NCBI RefSeq assembly: GCF_029203285.1 | Contig: NZ_CP115669.1 | Location: 434,001-498,000 of the forward strand | Direction: 5' to 3' | DNA from: Pseudomonas sp. PSE14 | GTDB lineage: Bacteria; Pseudomonadota; Gammaproteobacteria; Pseudomonadales; Pseudomonadaceae | DNA: 64,000 nucleotides | Shown: positions 48,739 through 56,996 of the stretch, one piece after another | Layout: the number at the start of each line of letters is the position of its first letter | Numbering within the stretch: the stretch's first letter is position 1 | The notes under the pieces: generated by a model | What the model was told of the DNA's origin: nothing | The model's database searches: none | What the model saw: only the letters and a program-made list of their open reading frames with translations | Program-made: the position numbers and the translations under genes

Positions 48739-49293
48739 ATGTTCGCCAAATCCGCCGCTGTCCTGGCCGCCGCCTGGCTGGCCGTATCCCCCGTGTTCGC
48801 CGCCACCTTCACCGAGACCGCCGACCCGGCGCCCGCGGCTGAAGCGCCCGCGCAGACGGCCAACGCCTTGCTGGCGAACCTGACCCATCAACTGGGCGTC
48901 ACCGAGCAGCAGGCCATCGGCGGCACCGGCGCCTTGCTGGGGCTGGCCCTGAATACCCTGAAGGATACCGACAGCACCCAGCTGCAGAAGGCCATGCCGA
49001 ACGCGCAGCAACTTGCCGGCAGCGGTTCCATGGGCGACCTGGGGGGAATGCTGGGCGGACTGGGCGGCGCTGCGGCACTGCTCGGCGGGATCAACAACCT
49101 GCAGGACGTCGACCAGATCTTCGGCGTGCTGGGCATGGACCAGTCGATGATCGGCCGCTTCGCCGGAGTGATCCTCGACTACTTCACCGAACAGGGCCTG
49201 AGCAGCCAGTTGCTCGGCACGCTCGGCGGCCTCTGGGGCATGCCCGCATCGCCAGCGCTGAAGGCTCCTGCGGTCAACGGACGCGGGGCATGA
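48739..49293 (+). CDS. DUF2780 secreted protein, copy 2
   Basis: A 184-residue paralog of the preceding gene: signal peptide FAKSAAVLAAAWLAVSPVFA, then LTHQLGVTEQQAIGGTGALL and MDQSMIGRFAGVILDYF. The two proteins are alike through the C-terminal halves but differ in N-terminal linkers, so the duplication is old. The C-terminus has an extra PASPALKAPAVNGRGA tail. It nearly abuts the convergent acyltransferase gene (8 bp). Confidence 0.82.
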   Translation: MFAKSAAVLAAAWLAVSPVFAATFTETADPAPAAEAPAQTANALLANLTHQLGVTEQQAIGGTGALLGLALNTLKDTDSTQLQKAMPNAQQLAGSGSMGDLGGMLGGLGGAAALLGGINNLQDVDQIFGVLGMDQSMIGRFAGVILDYFTEQGLSSQLLGTLGGLWGMPASPALKAPAVNGRGA

Positions 49294-49301
49294 GCCCCGC
49301 T

Positions 49302-50201
49302 TCAGAATTCCTCGCGCAGCGCCTCGATGCGTGCGTCCTTCTCTTCCCACAGGCGTGATACCCAGGTCTGCACGTACTGGCGGAATTCCGGATCGTTCTC
49401 GTAATCGCCCTGCCACAGCGCAGGGTCGATCTCGCGCGCCTGGATATCCACGATCACCCGTGGCACGCGCCCGCACAGCAGGTCCCAGAAGCCCGGCCGT
49501 GGGCCCTTGGGGTAGACCAGGGTGACGTCCAGCAGGGTATCCAGCTGCTCGCCGAGGGCCGCCAGCACGAAGGCCACGCCGCCCGCCTTGGGCCGTAGCA
49601 GGTGCCTGTAGGGCGACTGCTGCTGGGCCTGCTTGGCCGGGGTGAAGCGGGTGCCTTCGAGGTAGTTCACCACGGTCACCGGCATGCGCTTGAACTTCTC
49701 GCAGGCGGCCCTGGTGATCTCCAGGTCCTTGCCCTTGAGCTCCGGGTGCTTCTCCAGGAAGGCCTTGCTGTAGCGCTTCATGAAGGGGTAGTCGAGCGCC
49801 CAGAAGGCCAGGCCGAGGAAGGGTACCCAGATCAGTTCCTTCTTCAGGAAGAACTTGAAGTAGGGCGTCTTGCGGTTGAACGCCTGCACCAGCGCCGGGA
49901 TGTCGACCCAGGACTGGTGGTTGCTGATCACCAGATAGGAGGTGTCGCGGCGCAGGTCGTCGCCGCCGCGGATGTCCCAGACGGTCGGGGTCATCAGGGC
50001 GAAGATGGCCTTGTCGATCTCGGCCCAGGTCTCGGCGATCCACATCACCCCGCGCGAGCAGGCGTCCTTGGCTGCCTGGCCGGGGACCACCAGCTTGAGC
50101 AGGGCGATCAGCAGCATCGGGCCGATCAGGACCAGGGTGTTGAACAGCAACAGGAGGCTGGCGATGAGGCCGGCCAGTGTGTGCTTGGAGAGTGCCCGCA
50201 T
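49302..50201 (-). CDS. Lysophospholipid acyltransferase-like membrane protein (YihG-type)
   Basis: A 299-residue protein with a hydrophobic N-terminus (two helices in about 8-42) and the PlsC-type motifs NHQSWVDI, FxKKELIWVPFLG, and LEGTRFTPAK. Members acylate lysophospholipids at the inner membrane. The start at 50201 has AAGGA upstream; 52 further in-frame residues are rejected. YihG or OlsA-like alternatives cannot be separated by eye. Divergent from the second PF05618 gene. Confidence 0.85.
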   Translation of the reverse strand: MRALSKHTLAGLIASLLLLFNTLVLIGPMLLIALLKLVVPGQAAKDACSRGVMWIAETWAEIDKAIFALMTPTVWDIRGGDDLRRDTSYLVISNHQSWVDIPALVQAFNRKTPYFKFFLKKELIWVPFLGLAFWALDYPFMKRYSKAFLEKHPELKGKDLEITRAACEKFKRMPVTVVNYLEGTRFTPAKQAQQQSPYRHLLRPKAGGVAFVLAALGEQLDTLLDVTLVYPKGPRPGFWDLLCGRVPRVIVDIQAREIDPALWQGDYENDPEFRQYVQTWVSRLWEEKDARIEALREEF

Positions 50202-50338
50202 GGAGATCCGATTCCTTGTGCGACGGTGGCGCGGCCATGATACGCAGACAATTCCCGTGGCCCAAGCGGGGAGGGTGTGGCGAACCAAGGGCCGTCGTGC
50301 TAGTCCTATGCGCACATGCCTCACCCCGGAGACTCCGC

Positions 50339-50866
50339 GTGAAACGCGCCCTCGCACTGCTTTCCCTGCTCGCCCTCCCCAGCCTGGTGCTGGCCGCTGA
50401 ACCCAAGCTCTATGGCCGTTACGAATGGGTCAGCCTGCCCGAACTCGACCAGACGCTGCAGGCGAAGATGGACACCGGCGCCTACACCTCGTCGCTGTCG
50501 GCCAAGGACATCCAGATCTTCCAGCGCGACGGCGAGGACTGGGTGCGCTTCAAGCTGGCCACCAAGGACGGCGGCGACTCGGTGTACGAGCACAAGCTGC
50601 TGCGCATCTCGAAGATCAAGAACCGCGCCGAAGGCGCCGCCGAGGACGAAGAGGAAGACAGCAACCCCGGCCTCAGCCAGCGCCCGGTGATCGAGTTGCC
50701 GGTATGCCTGGGCGGCGACCAGCGCACCATCGAGGTCAACCTTACCGACCGCAGCCACTTCAACTACCCCTTCCTGATGGGCACCAAGGGCCTGCGCAAA
50801 TTCCACGTCGCGGTTGACCCCGGCGAACGCTTCAGCGCCGGCAAGCCGAACTGCTCCGGCGGCTGA
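50339..50866 (+). CDS. PF05618-type retropepsin-like protein (copy B)
   Basis: A 175-residue exported protein starting at a GTG (50339) with GGAGA upstream: signal peptide KRALALLSLLALPSLVLA, then KMDTGAYTSSL, an acidic insertion AEDEEEDSNPGL, and ELPVCLGGDQRTIEVNLTDR. Same family as the gene at 45853-46389. It lies 66 bp before creB on the same strand, so it could be cotranscribed with creBC. Confidence 0.8.
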   Translation: MKRALALLSLLALPSLVLAAEPKLYGRYEWVSLPELDQTLQAKMDTGAYTSSLSAKDIQIFQRDGEDWVRFKLATKDGGDSVYEHKLLRISKIKNRAEGAAEDEEEDSNPGLSQRPVIELPVCLGGDQRTIEVNLTDRSHFNYPFLMGTKGLRKFHVAVDPGERFSAGKPNCSGG

Positions 50867-50932
50867 GGCCGCGATTGACGCGGTGCCGGGCTTGCGGCAC
50901 CGTGCCGGCAGTTTCCACGGAGCCGGAATCTC

Positions 50933-51622
50933 ATGCCGCACATCCTCATCGTCGAAGATGAAGCCGCCATCGCCGACACGCTGCTCTACGCGCTGCAGGC
51001 CGAGGGCTTCGAGACCACCTGGCTGAGCCTGGCCGGCGTGGCGCTGGAGCGGTTGCAGCGCGAGGCCTTCGACCTGGTCATCCTCGACGTCGGCCTGCCG
51101 GACATCAGCGGCTTCGAAGCCTGCAAACGGCTGCGGCGCTTCTCCGAGGTGCCTGTGATCTTCCTCACCGCCCGCGATGCCGAGATCGACCGCGTCGTGG
51201 GCCTGGAGATCGGCGCCGACGACTATGTGGTCAAGCCGTTCAGCCCGCGCGAAGTCGCCGCGCGGGTGAAGGCCATCCTCAAGCGCACCGCGCCGCGCGA
51301 GACGCCCGCCAGCGCCGCTGCCGGCAACGGTCCGTTCGAGGTGGACGAGGAGCGGGTGCTGATCCGCTACCACGGCCAGCCGTTGACGCTGACCCGCCAC
51401 GAATTCCGCCTGTTGCAGACCCTGCTGGCGCGCCCGGAACGGGTGTTCAGCCGCGAACAGTTGCTCGATGCGCTGGGCGTGGCCGCTGACGCCGGCTATG
51501 AGCGCAACGTCGACAGCCACATCAAGAGCCTGCGTGCCAAGCTGCGCCAGGTCGCCGCCACCGCCGAGCCGATCCAGACCCATCGCGGCCTGGGCTACAG
51601 CTACGCGCCGGACAAGAGCTGA
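50933..51622 (+). CDS. creB: CreB, response regulator
   Basis: A 229-residue OmpR-type regulator. Receiver: Asp9, phospho-acceptor Asp52 (LVILDVGLPD), Thr79, Lys101; winged-helix DNA-binding domain about 130-225. CreBC controls creD and, in P. aeruginosa, contributes to beta-lactam resistance and fitness after PBP4 inhibition. The stop shares one base with creC's ATG (TGATG), coupling kinase and regulator. Confidence 0.95.
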   Translation: MPHILIVEDEAAIADTLLYALQAEGFETTWLSLAGVALERLQREAFDLVILDVGLPDISGFEACKRLRRFSEVPVIFLTARDAEIDRVVGLEIGADDYVVKPFSPREVAARVKAILKRTAPRETPASAAAGNGPFEVDEERVLIRYHGQPLTLTRHEFRLLQTLLARPERVFSREQLLDALGVAADAGYERNVDSHIKSLRAKLRQVAATAEPIQTHRGLGYSYAPDKS

Positions 51623-53043
51623 TGCGCCTGTCGCTGCGGATCTTCCTGGTCTACTTCTTCTTCGTCGGGCTGACCGGCTGGTTCGTTCTGCGCACGGTGA
51701 TGGACGAGATCCGCCCCGGCGTGCGCCAGTCCAGCGAAGAGACCCTGGTGGACACCGCCAACCTGCTGGCCGAGGTGCTGCAGGCCGACGTGAAGAACGG
51801 TACCCTCGACCAGAGCCGGCTTCCCGAGATGCTTCGCGCCTATGGCGCGCGCAGCCCGCAGGCGGACATCTGGGGGGTGAACAAGACGGCGGTGAACCAC
51901 CGCATCTACGTCACCGATGCGCGCGGCATCGTCCTGCTGGATTCCCTCGGGCAAGCGGTGGGCCAGGACTATTCGCGCTGGAACGACGTCTACCTGACCC
52001 TGCGCGGCCAGTACGGCGCGCGCTCCAGCCGCGAGTCGGCGGACGATCCGGAGTCCTCGGTGATGTACGTCGCCGCGCCCATCCGTGACGGCGAGAAGAT
52101 CATCGGCGTGGTCTCGGTCTCCAAGCCCAACCGCACCCTGCAACCTTACATCGACCGCTCGCAGCGTCGCCTCGCCTGGCTGGGCGCGGGCCTGATCGTC
52201 CTTGGCCTGCTGGTCGGCGCGCTGCTGTCCTGGTGGCTCAGCCGCTCCCTGGAGCGCCTGACCCGCTACGCCCAGGCGGTCAGCGAGGGACAGCGCGCCG
52301 AGCTGCCGCGCTACCGGGGCGGCGAGATGGCGCAACTGGCCGGCGCGGTGGAGCGCATGCGCGTGCAACTGGAGGGCAAGGCCTACGTCGAGCGCTACGT
52401 GCACACCCTGACCCACGAACTGAAAAGCCCGCTGGCGGCGATCCGTGGCGCGGCGGAACTGCTCGAAGGCGAGATGCCGGCCGAGCAGCGTGCGCGCTTC
52501 GTCGGCAACATCGCCGGGGAAAGCGAGCGCTTGCAGCAGCTGATCGAGCGCCTGCTGAACCTGGCCCAGGTGGAGCAGCGCCAGGGCCTGGAGGAGCGGG
52601 TGCCGGTGGACCTGCACGAGCTGGCCGATGAGTTGATCGCCGAGCGCCTGGCGCGGGTGCAGGCTGTGCAGTTGGCGAACGATATTCCGCAGGAGGTGAG
52701 CGTGCTGGGCGAGCGTTTCCTGCTGCGCCAGGCGCTGGGCAACTTGCTGGACAACGCGCTGGATTTCACCCCGGCGGGCGGCGCCATCCGTTTCGACGCG
52801 CAGCCGGAAGGTAACGGCTGGCGCGTCGAACTGTTCAACCAGGGCGAGGCGATTCCCGATTTTGCCCTGCCGCGCCTGACCGAGCGTTTCTACTCCCTGC
52901 CGCGCCCCTCCAGCGGGCGCAAGAGCACCGGGCTCGGGCTTAACTTCGTCGCCGAGGTGGCGGCGCTGCATGGCGGTGAGCTGCGCGTCGAGAACGCCGA
53001 GGGTGGGGTGCGGGCGAGTCTGTCGATCCCGGCGCAGGGCTAG
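51622..53043 (+). CDS. creC: CreC, sensor histidine kinase
   Basis: A 473-residue kinase. Two transmembrane segments (about 8-26 and 187-207) flank a periplasmic sensor, then HAMP, HisKA with His in LTHELKSPLAAIRG, N-box LGNLLDNALDF and G-box TGLGLNFV. Partner of CreB. No other gene follows in the operon; a REP pair and 241 bp separate it from creD. Confidence 0.95.
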   Translation: MRLSLRIFLVYFFFVGLTGWFVLRTVMDEIRPGVRQSSEETLVDTANLLAEVLQADVKNGTLDQSRLPEMLRAYGARSPQADIWGVNKTAVNHRIYVTDARGIVLLDSLGQAVGQDYSRWNDVYLTLRGQYGARSSRESADDPESSVMYVAAPIRDGEKIIGVVSVSKPNRTLQPYIDRSQRRLAWLGAGLIVLGLLVGALLSWWLSRSLERLTRYAQAVSEGQRAELPRYRGGEMAQLAGAVERMRVQLEGKAYVERYVHTLTHELKSPLAAIRGAAELLEGEMPAEQRARFVGNIAGESERLQQLIERLLNLAQVEQRQGLEERVPVDLHELADELIAERLARVQAVQLANDIPQEVSVLGERFLLRQALGNLLDNALDFTPAGGAIRFDAQPEGNGWRVELFNQGEAIPDFALPRLTERFYSLPRPSSGRKSTGLGLNFVAEVAALHGGELRVENAEGGVRASLSIPAQG

Positions 53044-53175
53044 GCGTAGGGCGTATAACGTTCGACGTTATACGCCGTTTGACCTTGATCTCAGTGCACT
53101 CCGTGTTCAGCCCCGGAGGCGCCGAGGAGGCAAGGTGTAGCGGCGTACAACCGCGAACGGTTGTATGCCCTACGG
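53044..53175. repeat. GTATAACG-type palindromic repeat pair
   Basis: Copies at 53044-53076 (GCGTAGGGCGTATAACG-TTCGACGTTATACGCC) and inverted at 53141-53175 (GGCGTACAACCGCGAACGG, TTGTATGCCCTACGG). Same family as 9.4 and 58.0 kb. Confidence 0.8.
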
Positions 53176-53186
53176 CAGCGCCACCC

Positions 53187-53213
53187 TCCACACAAACTCC
53201 ACAGACTCTCCAC
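53187..53213 (+). promoter_or_regulatory. Candidate CreB-binding array before creD
   Basis: Three TCCAC units (53187-53191, 53198-53202, 53209-53213) at exact 11-bp spacing, TCCAC-N6-TCCAC-N6-TCCAC. The known cre/blr tag is TTCAC-N6-TTCAC; these differ by one base per unit. A fourth TCCAC at 53216-53220 is out of phase. Confidence 0.55.
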
Positions 53214-53284
53214 ATTCCACTCCCGGCGCCCCCATGTCCGCGCCCCAAGCTCTCCCCGTCCCCATCCCACGGAGAGCCCTCCCC

Positions 53285-54730
53285 ATGAATCGCCAACTCG
53301 GCATCAAGCTCGGCGCCATCGCGCTCTTGATCGTCCTCCTGCTGATCCCCCTGCTGATGATCGACGGCCTGGTCGACGAGCGTCAGAACTACCGCGACGA
53401 GGTCCTGCAGGACATCGCCCGCAGTGCCAGCTACAGCCAGCAACTCACCGGGCCGCTGGTGATCGTGCCTTACAGCCGCACCGTTCGCAGCTGGCGCATC
53501 GACAAGGGCAGCCAGCAGCGCGTGCTGCAGGAGCGCGAGGTGCGCGGCCGCCTGTTCTTCCTGCCGGAGACCTTCCTGCTCGACGGGCAGATGCGCACCG
53601 AAGTGCGCCATCGCGGTATCTACGAGGCGCGCCTGTATCACGCCGACAGCAAGGTCAGCGGCGGCTTCGTGCTGCCCGCCAACTACGGCATCGGCAGCGA
53701 CCTGGAGAGCTATCGCTTCGACGCCCCCCTGCTGGCGGTGGGCATCAGTGATGTGCGCGGCATCGAGAACGCGCCGAAACTGAAGGTCGAAGGTGAGCTG
53801 CGCGACTTCCAGCCCGGCACCCAGAGTCAGTTCCTCGGCAACGGCGTGCACGCCGTCCTGCCGTTCAAGGCGAGTGACCGTGAGCAACGCTTCGACTATG
53901 CCTTCGAGCTGTCGCTGCTGGGCAGCAGTCGCCTGGACATCATCCCGGTCGGCCGCGACAGCCAGGTCAACCTGGTTTCGGACTGGCCGCACCCGAGCTT
54001 CGGTGGCGAGTTCCTGCCCACCGAGCGCAGCACCAGCGACCAGGGGTTCAGTGCGCGCTGGCGTACCAGCTTCTTCGCCACCAACCTGGAAGAACAGCTC
54101 AAAGCCTGTACGGCGCCGTCCCAGGCCGACGCCGCCCGCGCGGTGACCGCGGATGACTCGGACCTGGTCCGCGTCGCTCCGGCGGTGTGTAGCGAATTCG
54201 GCAATCACCGCTTCGGCGTGGCGCTGGTGGACCCGGTAGACCAGTACCTGAAGACCGACCGCGCGGTGAAGTACGCGCTGCTGTTCATCGGCCTCACCTT
54301 CGCCGGCTTCTTCCTCTTCGAAGTGCTCAAGCGCCTGGCCGTGCACCCGGTGCAGTACGCCCTGGTGGGCATGGCGCTGGCGCTGTTCTACCTGCTGCTG
54401 CTGTCGCTGTCCGAGCACCTGGGCTTCGAGCTGGCCTACCTGATTTCCGCCGGCGCCTGTGTCGGGCTGATCGGCTTCTACCTCTGTCATGTGCTGCACA
54501 GTCTGTGGCGCGGCGCCGGCTTCAGCGTCGGGCTCGCCGGGCTCTACGGGATGCTCTACGCGCTGCTCAGCGCCGAGGACTACGCGTTGCTGATGGGCTC
54601 GCTGCTGCTGTTCGGCGTGCTCGGTGGCGTGATGGTGCTGACCCGCCGGCTGGACTGGTACGGCATCGGCAAGCCGGCGCGCGGCGATGACCTGGAGTTT
54701 TCCCTGGACGAAGTGCGCGTGCAGCGCTGA
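53285..54730 (+). CDS. creD: CreD, inner-membrane protein of the CreBC regulon
   Basis: A 481-residue CreD. One N-terminal helix (about 12-27, GAIALLIVLLLIPLLM), a long periplasmic beta-rich domain (about 40-325), then about five C-terminal helices. Function is unclear, but creD is the classic strongly CreBC-induced gene. The start MNRQLGIKLG at 53285 follows CACGGAGAG; an in-frame run of 40 upstream residues includes repeat DNA and is rejected. Preceded by the TCCAC array. Confidence 0.94.
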   Translation: MNRQLGIKLGAIALLIVLLLIPLLMIDGLVDERQNYRDEVLQDIARSASYSQQLTGPLVIVPYSRTVRSWRIDKGSQQRVLQEREVRGRLFFLPETFLLDGQMRTEVRHRGIYEARLYHADSKVSGGFVLPANYGIGSDLESYRFDAPLLAVGISDVRGIENAPKLKVEGELRDFQPGTQSQFLGNGVHAVLPFKASDREQRFDYAFELSLLGSSRLDIIPVGRDSQVNLVSDWPHPSFGGEFLPTERSTSDQGFSARWRTSFFATNLEEQLKACTAPSQADAARAVTADDSDLVRVAPAVCSEFGNHRFGVALVDPVDQYLKTDRAVKYALLFIGLTFAGFFLFEVLKRLAVHPVQYALVGMALALFYLLLLSLSEHLGFELAYLISAGACVGLIGFYLCHVLHSLWRGAGFSVGLAGLYGMLYALLSAEDYALLMGSLLLFGVLGGVMVLTRRLDWYGIGKPARGDDLEFSLDEVRVQR

Positions 54731-54741
54731 GGAGAATCGAG

Positions 54742-55041
54742 ATGCCGAATCTGATGCGTTTTTCCCTGTGCCTGCTGGTTGGCCTGCTGCTCGCCGGACT
54801 GTGCCTGCCGGTGCTGATGCTGCTCGGTCGCTTCGACTGGATTGCGCTGCTGGTCGCCAGCGGCAAGCCGTTGGCGCACCTTGCCCTGCTGCTGCCGGGC
54901 GGACTCTGGGAGCAGCTCAGCGGGGTGGAGGACGCGGCGCACAATCCCCATGTGCGCTCCTTCCTGGAGATGTGCATGGGCGTTGCGCAGATGGGCTTGC
55001 TGCTGGCGCTGCCGATCTACCGCCTGGGGAACAAGTCATGA
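54742..55041 (+). CDS. Small two-helix membrane protein after creD
   Basis: A 99-residue protein with two likely membrane helices (RFSLCLLVGLLLAGLCLPVLMLLG and MGVAQMGLLLALPIYRLG). GAGGAGA precedes the ATG, 11 bp after creD, so it is in the creD transcript. It fits PA0466 (from memory). Function unknown. Confidence 0.75.
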   Translation: MPNLMRFSLCLLVGLLLAGLCLPVLMLLGRFDWIALLVASGKPLAHLALLLPGGLWEQLSGVEDAAHNPHVRSFLEMCMGVAQMGLLLALPIYRLGNKS

Positions 55042-55310
55042 GCGCCTGGCGCGGATTGCGCGAGGAGCGTGAGATGGGACGGCGGCTGGCACGGCGGATC
55101 GCCGGGTTGTTCGGGGAAGTGAAGGGCACGCGGGTGGTGCGGGATGAGCGGTTTCAGCGGCGGGTGGTGTGCCGAACCGGCGTTGCTCGTGACTTTGGGC
55201 ACTGGGGCTTGCCCCTCACCCCAACCCTCTCCCAGAGGGAGAGGGGGCTGGGCGGTGCCGGATGGCGGGTCTGGAGTTCGCCGGCTCGCTCCTCCGGTGG
55301 CATTGCGTAA
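55038..55310 (+). CDS. Doubtful small gene overlapping the creD-operon stop
   Basis: A 90-codon frame whose ATG overlaps the previous stop (ATGA). The first 55 residues are basic (REEREMGRRLARRIAGLFGEVKGTRVVRDERF), but residues about 58-75 are encoded by a REP-type element, which is a warning sign. No family recognised. It may be a real short basic peptide extended through repeat DNA or simply an artefact. Confidence 0.3.
   Translation: MSAWRGLREEREMGRRLARRIAGLFGEVKGTRVVRDERFQRRVVCRTGVARDFGHWGLPLTPTLSQRERGLGGAGWRVWSSPARSSGGIA
55209..55250. repeat. REP-like CCCTCTCCC-AGAGGGAGAGGG element
   Basis: CCCCTCACCCCAACCCTCTCC plus CAGAGGGAGAGGGGGCTG: a hairpin repeat common across proteobacterial genomes, often mis-annotated as protein ends reading LTPTLSQRERG. 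Confidence 0.8.
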
Positions 55311-55316
55311 TGGGTA

Positions 55317-55940
55317 TCAGGCCGGCACGGTCGCCTGCAGCGAAGGCCGCTGGCTGACCTCGGCGAACCACTTGGCCAGCCGCGGGTACTCGGCGCGCCA
55401 GTCCCAGTGCGGTTGGCGGAAGTCCAGGTAGCCGAGGGCGCAGGCCACGCCGATGGCGGCGACGTCGAAGCGTTCGGCCAGTTCGGTGTGGGCCGGGCCG
55501 TCGAAGTAGGCGAGGGTGCGGACGATCTTCAGTTGCTGGTTGTCGAGCCAGGTGTCCCAGTGCTTTTCCAGCGGGCGCATGGCGGTCTCGTAGCGGATCA
55601 GCACGGCGGCATCCAGCACCGCGTCGGCCAGCGAGGCCAGGGTCAGGCGCCGCCAGCGGGCCGGGCCTTCACGGGGAATCAGCGGCTCGCCGCTGTGCTG
55701 CTGGTCGAGGTACTCGAAGATCACCCGGCTGTCGTGCAGGTCCTGGCCGTCGGCCAGCCGCAGGGCGGGAATCTTGCCGGCGGGGTTGTCCCGCAGCACG
55801 CCGGCGTCCGGTGCGATGGGGGTGTGGACGGCGGCGTAGAGTTCGACCTGGTCGAGCTGACCGGTCTCGTGCAGCAGGACCATGACCTTGCGCACGAAGG
55901 GCGAGGCGGCGGCGTGGAACAGGATGGGACGGACGCTCAT
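55317..55940 (-). CDS. Glutathione S-transferase-like protein A
   Basis: A 207-residue GST. Thioredoxin-like half opens RPILFHAAASPFVRKVMVLLHETG with Ser near the glutathione site and AGKIPALRLADGQDLHDSRVI; helical half 90-200. AGGAGAA precedes the ATG. It starts 16 bp after the gene at 55957-56916 and likely shares its transcript. Substrate unknown. Confidence 0.85.
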   Translation of the reverse strand: MSVRPILFHAAASPFVRKVMVLLHETGQLDQVELYAAVHTPIAPDAGVLRDNPAGKIPALRLADGQDLHDSRVIFEYLDQQHSGEPLIPREGPARWRRLTLASLADAVLDAAVLIRYETAMRPLEKHWDTWLDNQQLKIVRTLAYFDGPAHTELAERFDVAAIGVACALGYLDFRQPHWDWRAEYPRLAKWFAEVSQRPSLQATVPA

Positions 55941-55956
55941 GGGTTCTCCTCGGCGT

Positions 55957-56916
55957 TCATTCGTGGATGACCACCAGGCGGTCGGTGCCGGATTCGGCGC
56001 CCCAGACCTCGCCTGGTCGGCCCAGCAACTGGCGCACGTTGGCGTGCTCGCGGTCGCTCGGATAGGCGGTGAAACGTTCGCTCTGCGGGTCGAAGCGCAG
56101 GATGGCGTTGCTGGCGAAGTCGCTCAGCCAGACCTGGTCCATGGCGTCGACGTAGAGGGCATAAGGCTGCGGATGATCGCCCGGCAGCTTCCAGGTTTTC
56201 CACTGGTTGTTGTCCGGATCGAAGCGCGCCAGCCGGCCGGCGCTCCACTGGCTGATCCACAGCCGTCCAACCGAGTCGGACCACAGCCGGCGCGGGCCGC
56301 TGCCGGCGCTGGGCGTGTCGATGCGGGTGACCTTGTCGCCGACCGGGTCGATATGGCCGAGGTAGTCGCCTGCCAGCGAGGCGTACCAGAGTTCGCCGTC
56401 GGGCGTCACGGCGATGCCGTACGGCCCCTTGCCCTTGGGCGCCGCCCAGACCTTGAGTTCGCGGGTCGCGGGGTCGAGGCGGCCGTAGAAACCGTTCTGG
56501 CCGGTGAACCACAGAATGCCATCGTCATCGAATACACCGGTATTGAGGTTGGCCTTGGCCGCCTCCCTGGGCAGCGGAATGACTTCCACTCCCAGGCGTT
56601 CGCGATCGACGTGGACAATGGCATTGAGCCCGCCGTCGGTGATCCAGGCGTCGCCATTGGGCCCGGCGACCACGCCGTGGGGCGCGGAGCCCTTGCCCAG
56701 GTCGACCTGCTCGGTGGCGCCGGTCTGCGGGTCGAGCCGGCCGAGCGCGCCGGCATGCTGCGCGGTGTACCAGATCTTGCCGTCCTCCGTCGGGGCGACA
56801 TCGTGCGGGCCGGAGCCCTTGGGCAGGTCGAAGTACTTCACGCTGGCGGCGTCGGCGCCGCCAGCCAGCAACAGGCCGGCGAGCAGCAGGGGCAGGGCGC
56901 GCAGGGTGGTGGACAT
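55957..56916 (-). CDS. Streptogramin-lyase-fold (virginiamycin B lyase-like) secreted beta-propeller
   Basis: A 319-residue protein with signal peptide (TTLRALPLLLAGLLLAGGADA) and about six propeller blades with the repeat G-x-IWYT/AWIT/LWFT/LWYA/LWIS/VWLS. True lyases have LWFTE motifs supplying catalytic Glu; here the residue after LWFT-type positions is A, D, G, S, Q or D, never E, so antibiotic lyase activity is unlikely. AAGGAGAG precedes the ATG at 56916; an in-frame start 87 bp earlier is rejected. Divergent from the PP2C-like gene. Confidence 0.8.
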   Translation of the reverse strand: MSTTLRALPLLLAGLLLAGGADAASVKYFDLPKGSGPHDVAPTEDGKIWYTAQHAGALGRLDPQTGATEQVDLGKGSAPHGVVAGPNGDAWITDGGLNAIVHVDRERLGVEVIPLPREAAKANLNTGVFDDDGILWFTGQNGFYGRLDPATRELKVWAAPKGKGPYGIAVTPDGELWYASLAGDYLGHIDPVGDKVTRIDTPSAGSGPRRLWSDSVGRLWISQWSAGRLARFDPDNNQWKTWKLPGDHPQPYALYVDAMDQVWLSDFASNAILRFDPQSERFTAYPSDREHANVRQLLGRPGEVWGAESGTDRLVVIHE

Positions 56917-56996
56917 GGGGCTCTCCTTGGCGGGTCCGGAAGTGGCTGAGACTGTACGCCGAGCCTGGCGTTCGGCGAAATGTAGGAGTGGAGTGC

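Noticed and set aside
55209-55250. Protein end LTPTLSQRERG
   Set aside because: Encoded by a dispersed hairpin repeat; such ends are a well-known annotation artefact.
55957-56916. Virginiamycin B lyase resistance gene
   Set aside because: Propeller fold is right, but the glutamate that follows the LWFT motifs is absent in all blades, and there is an export signal.
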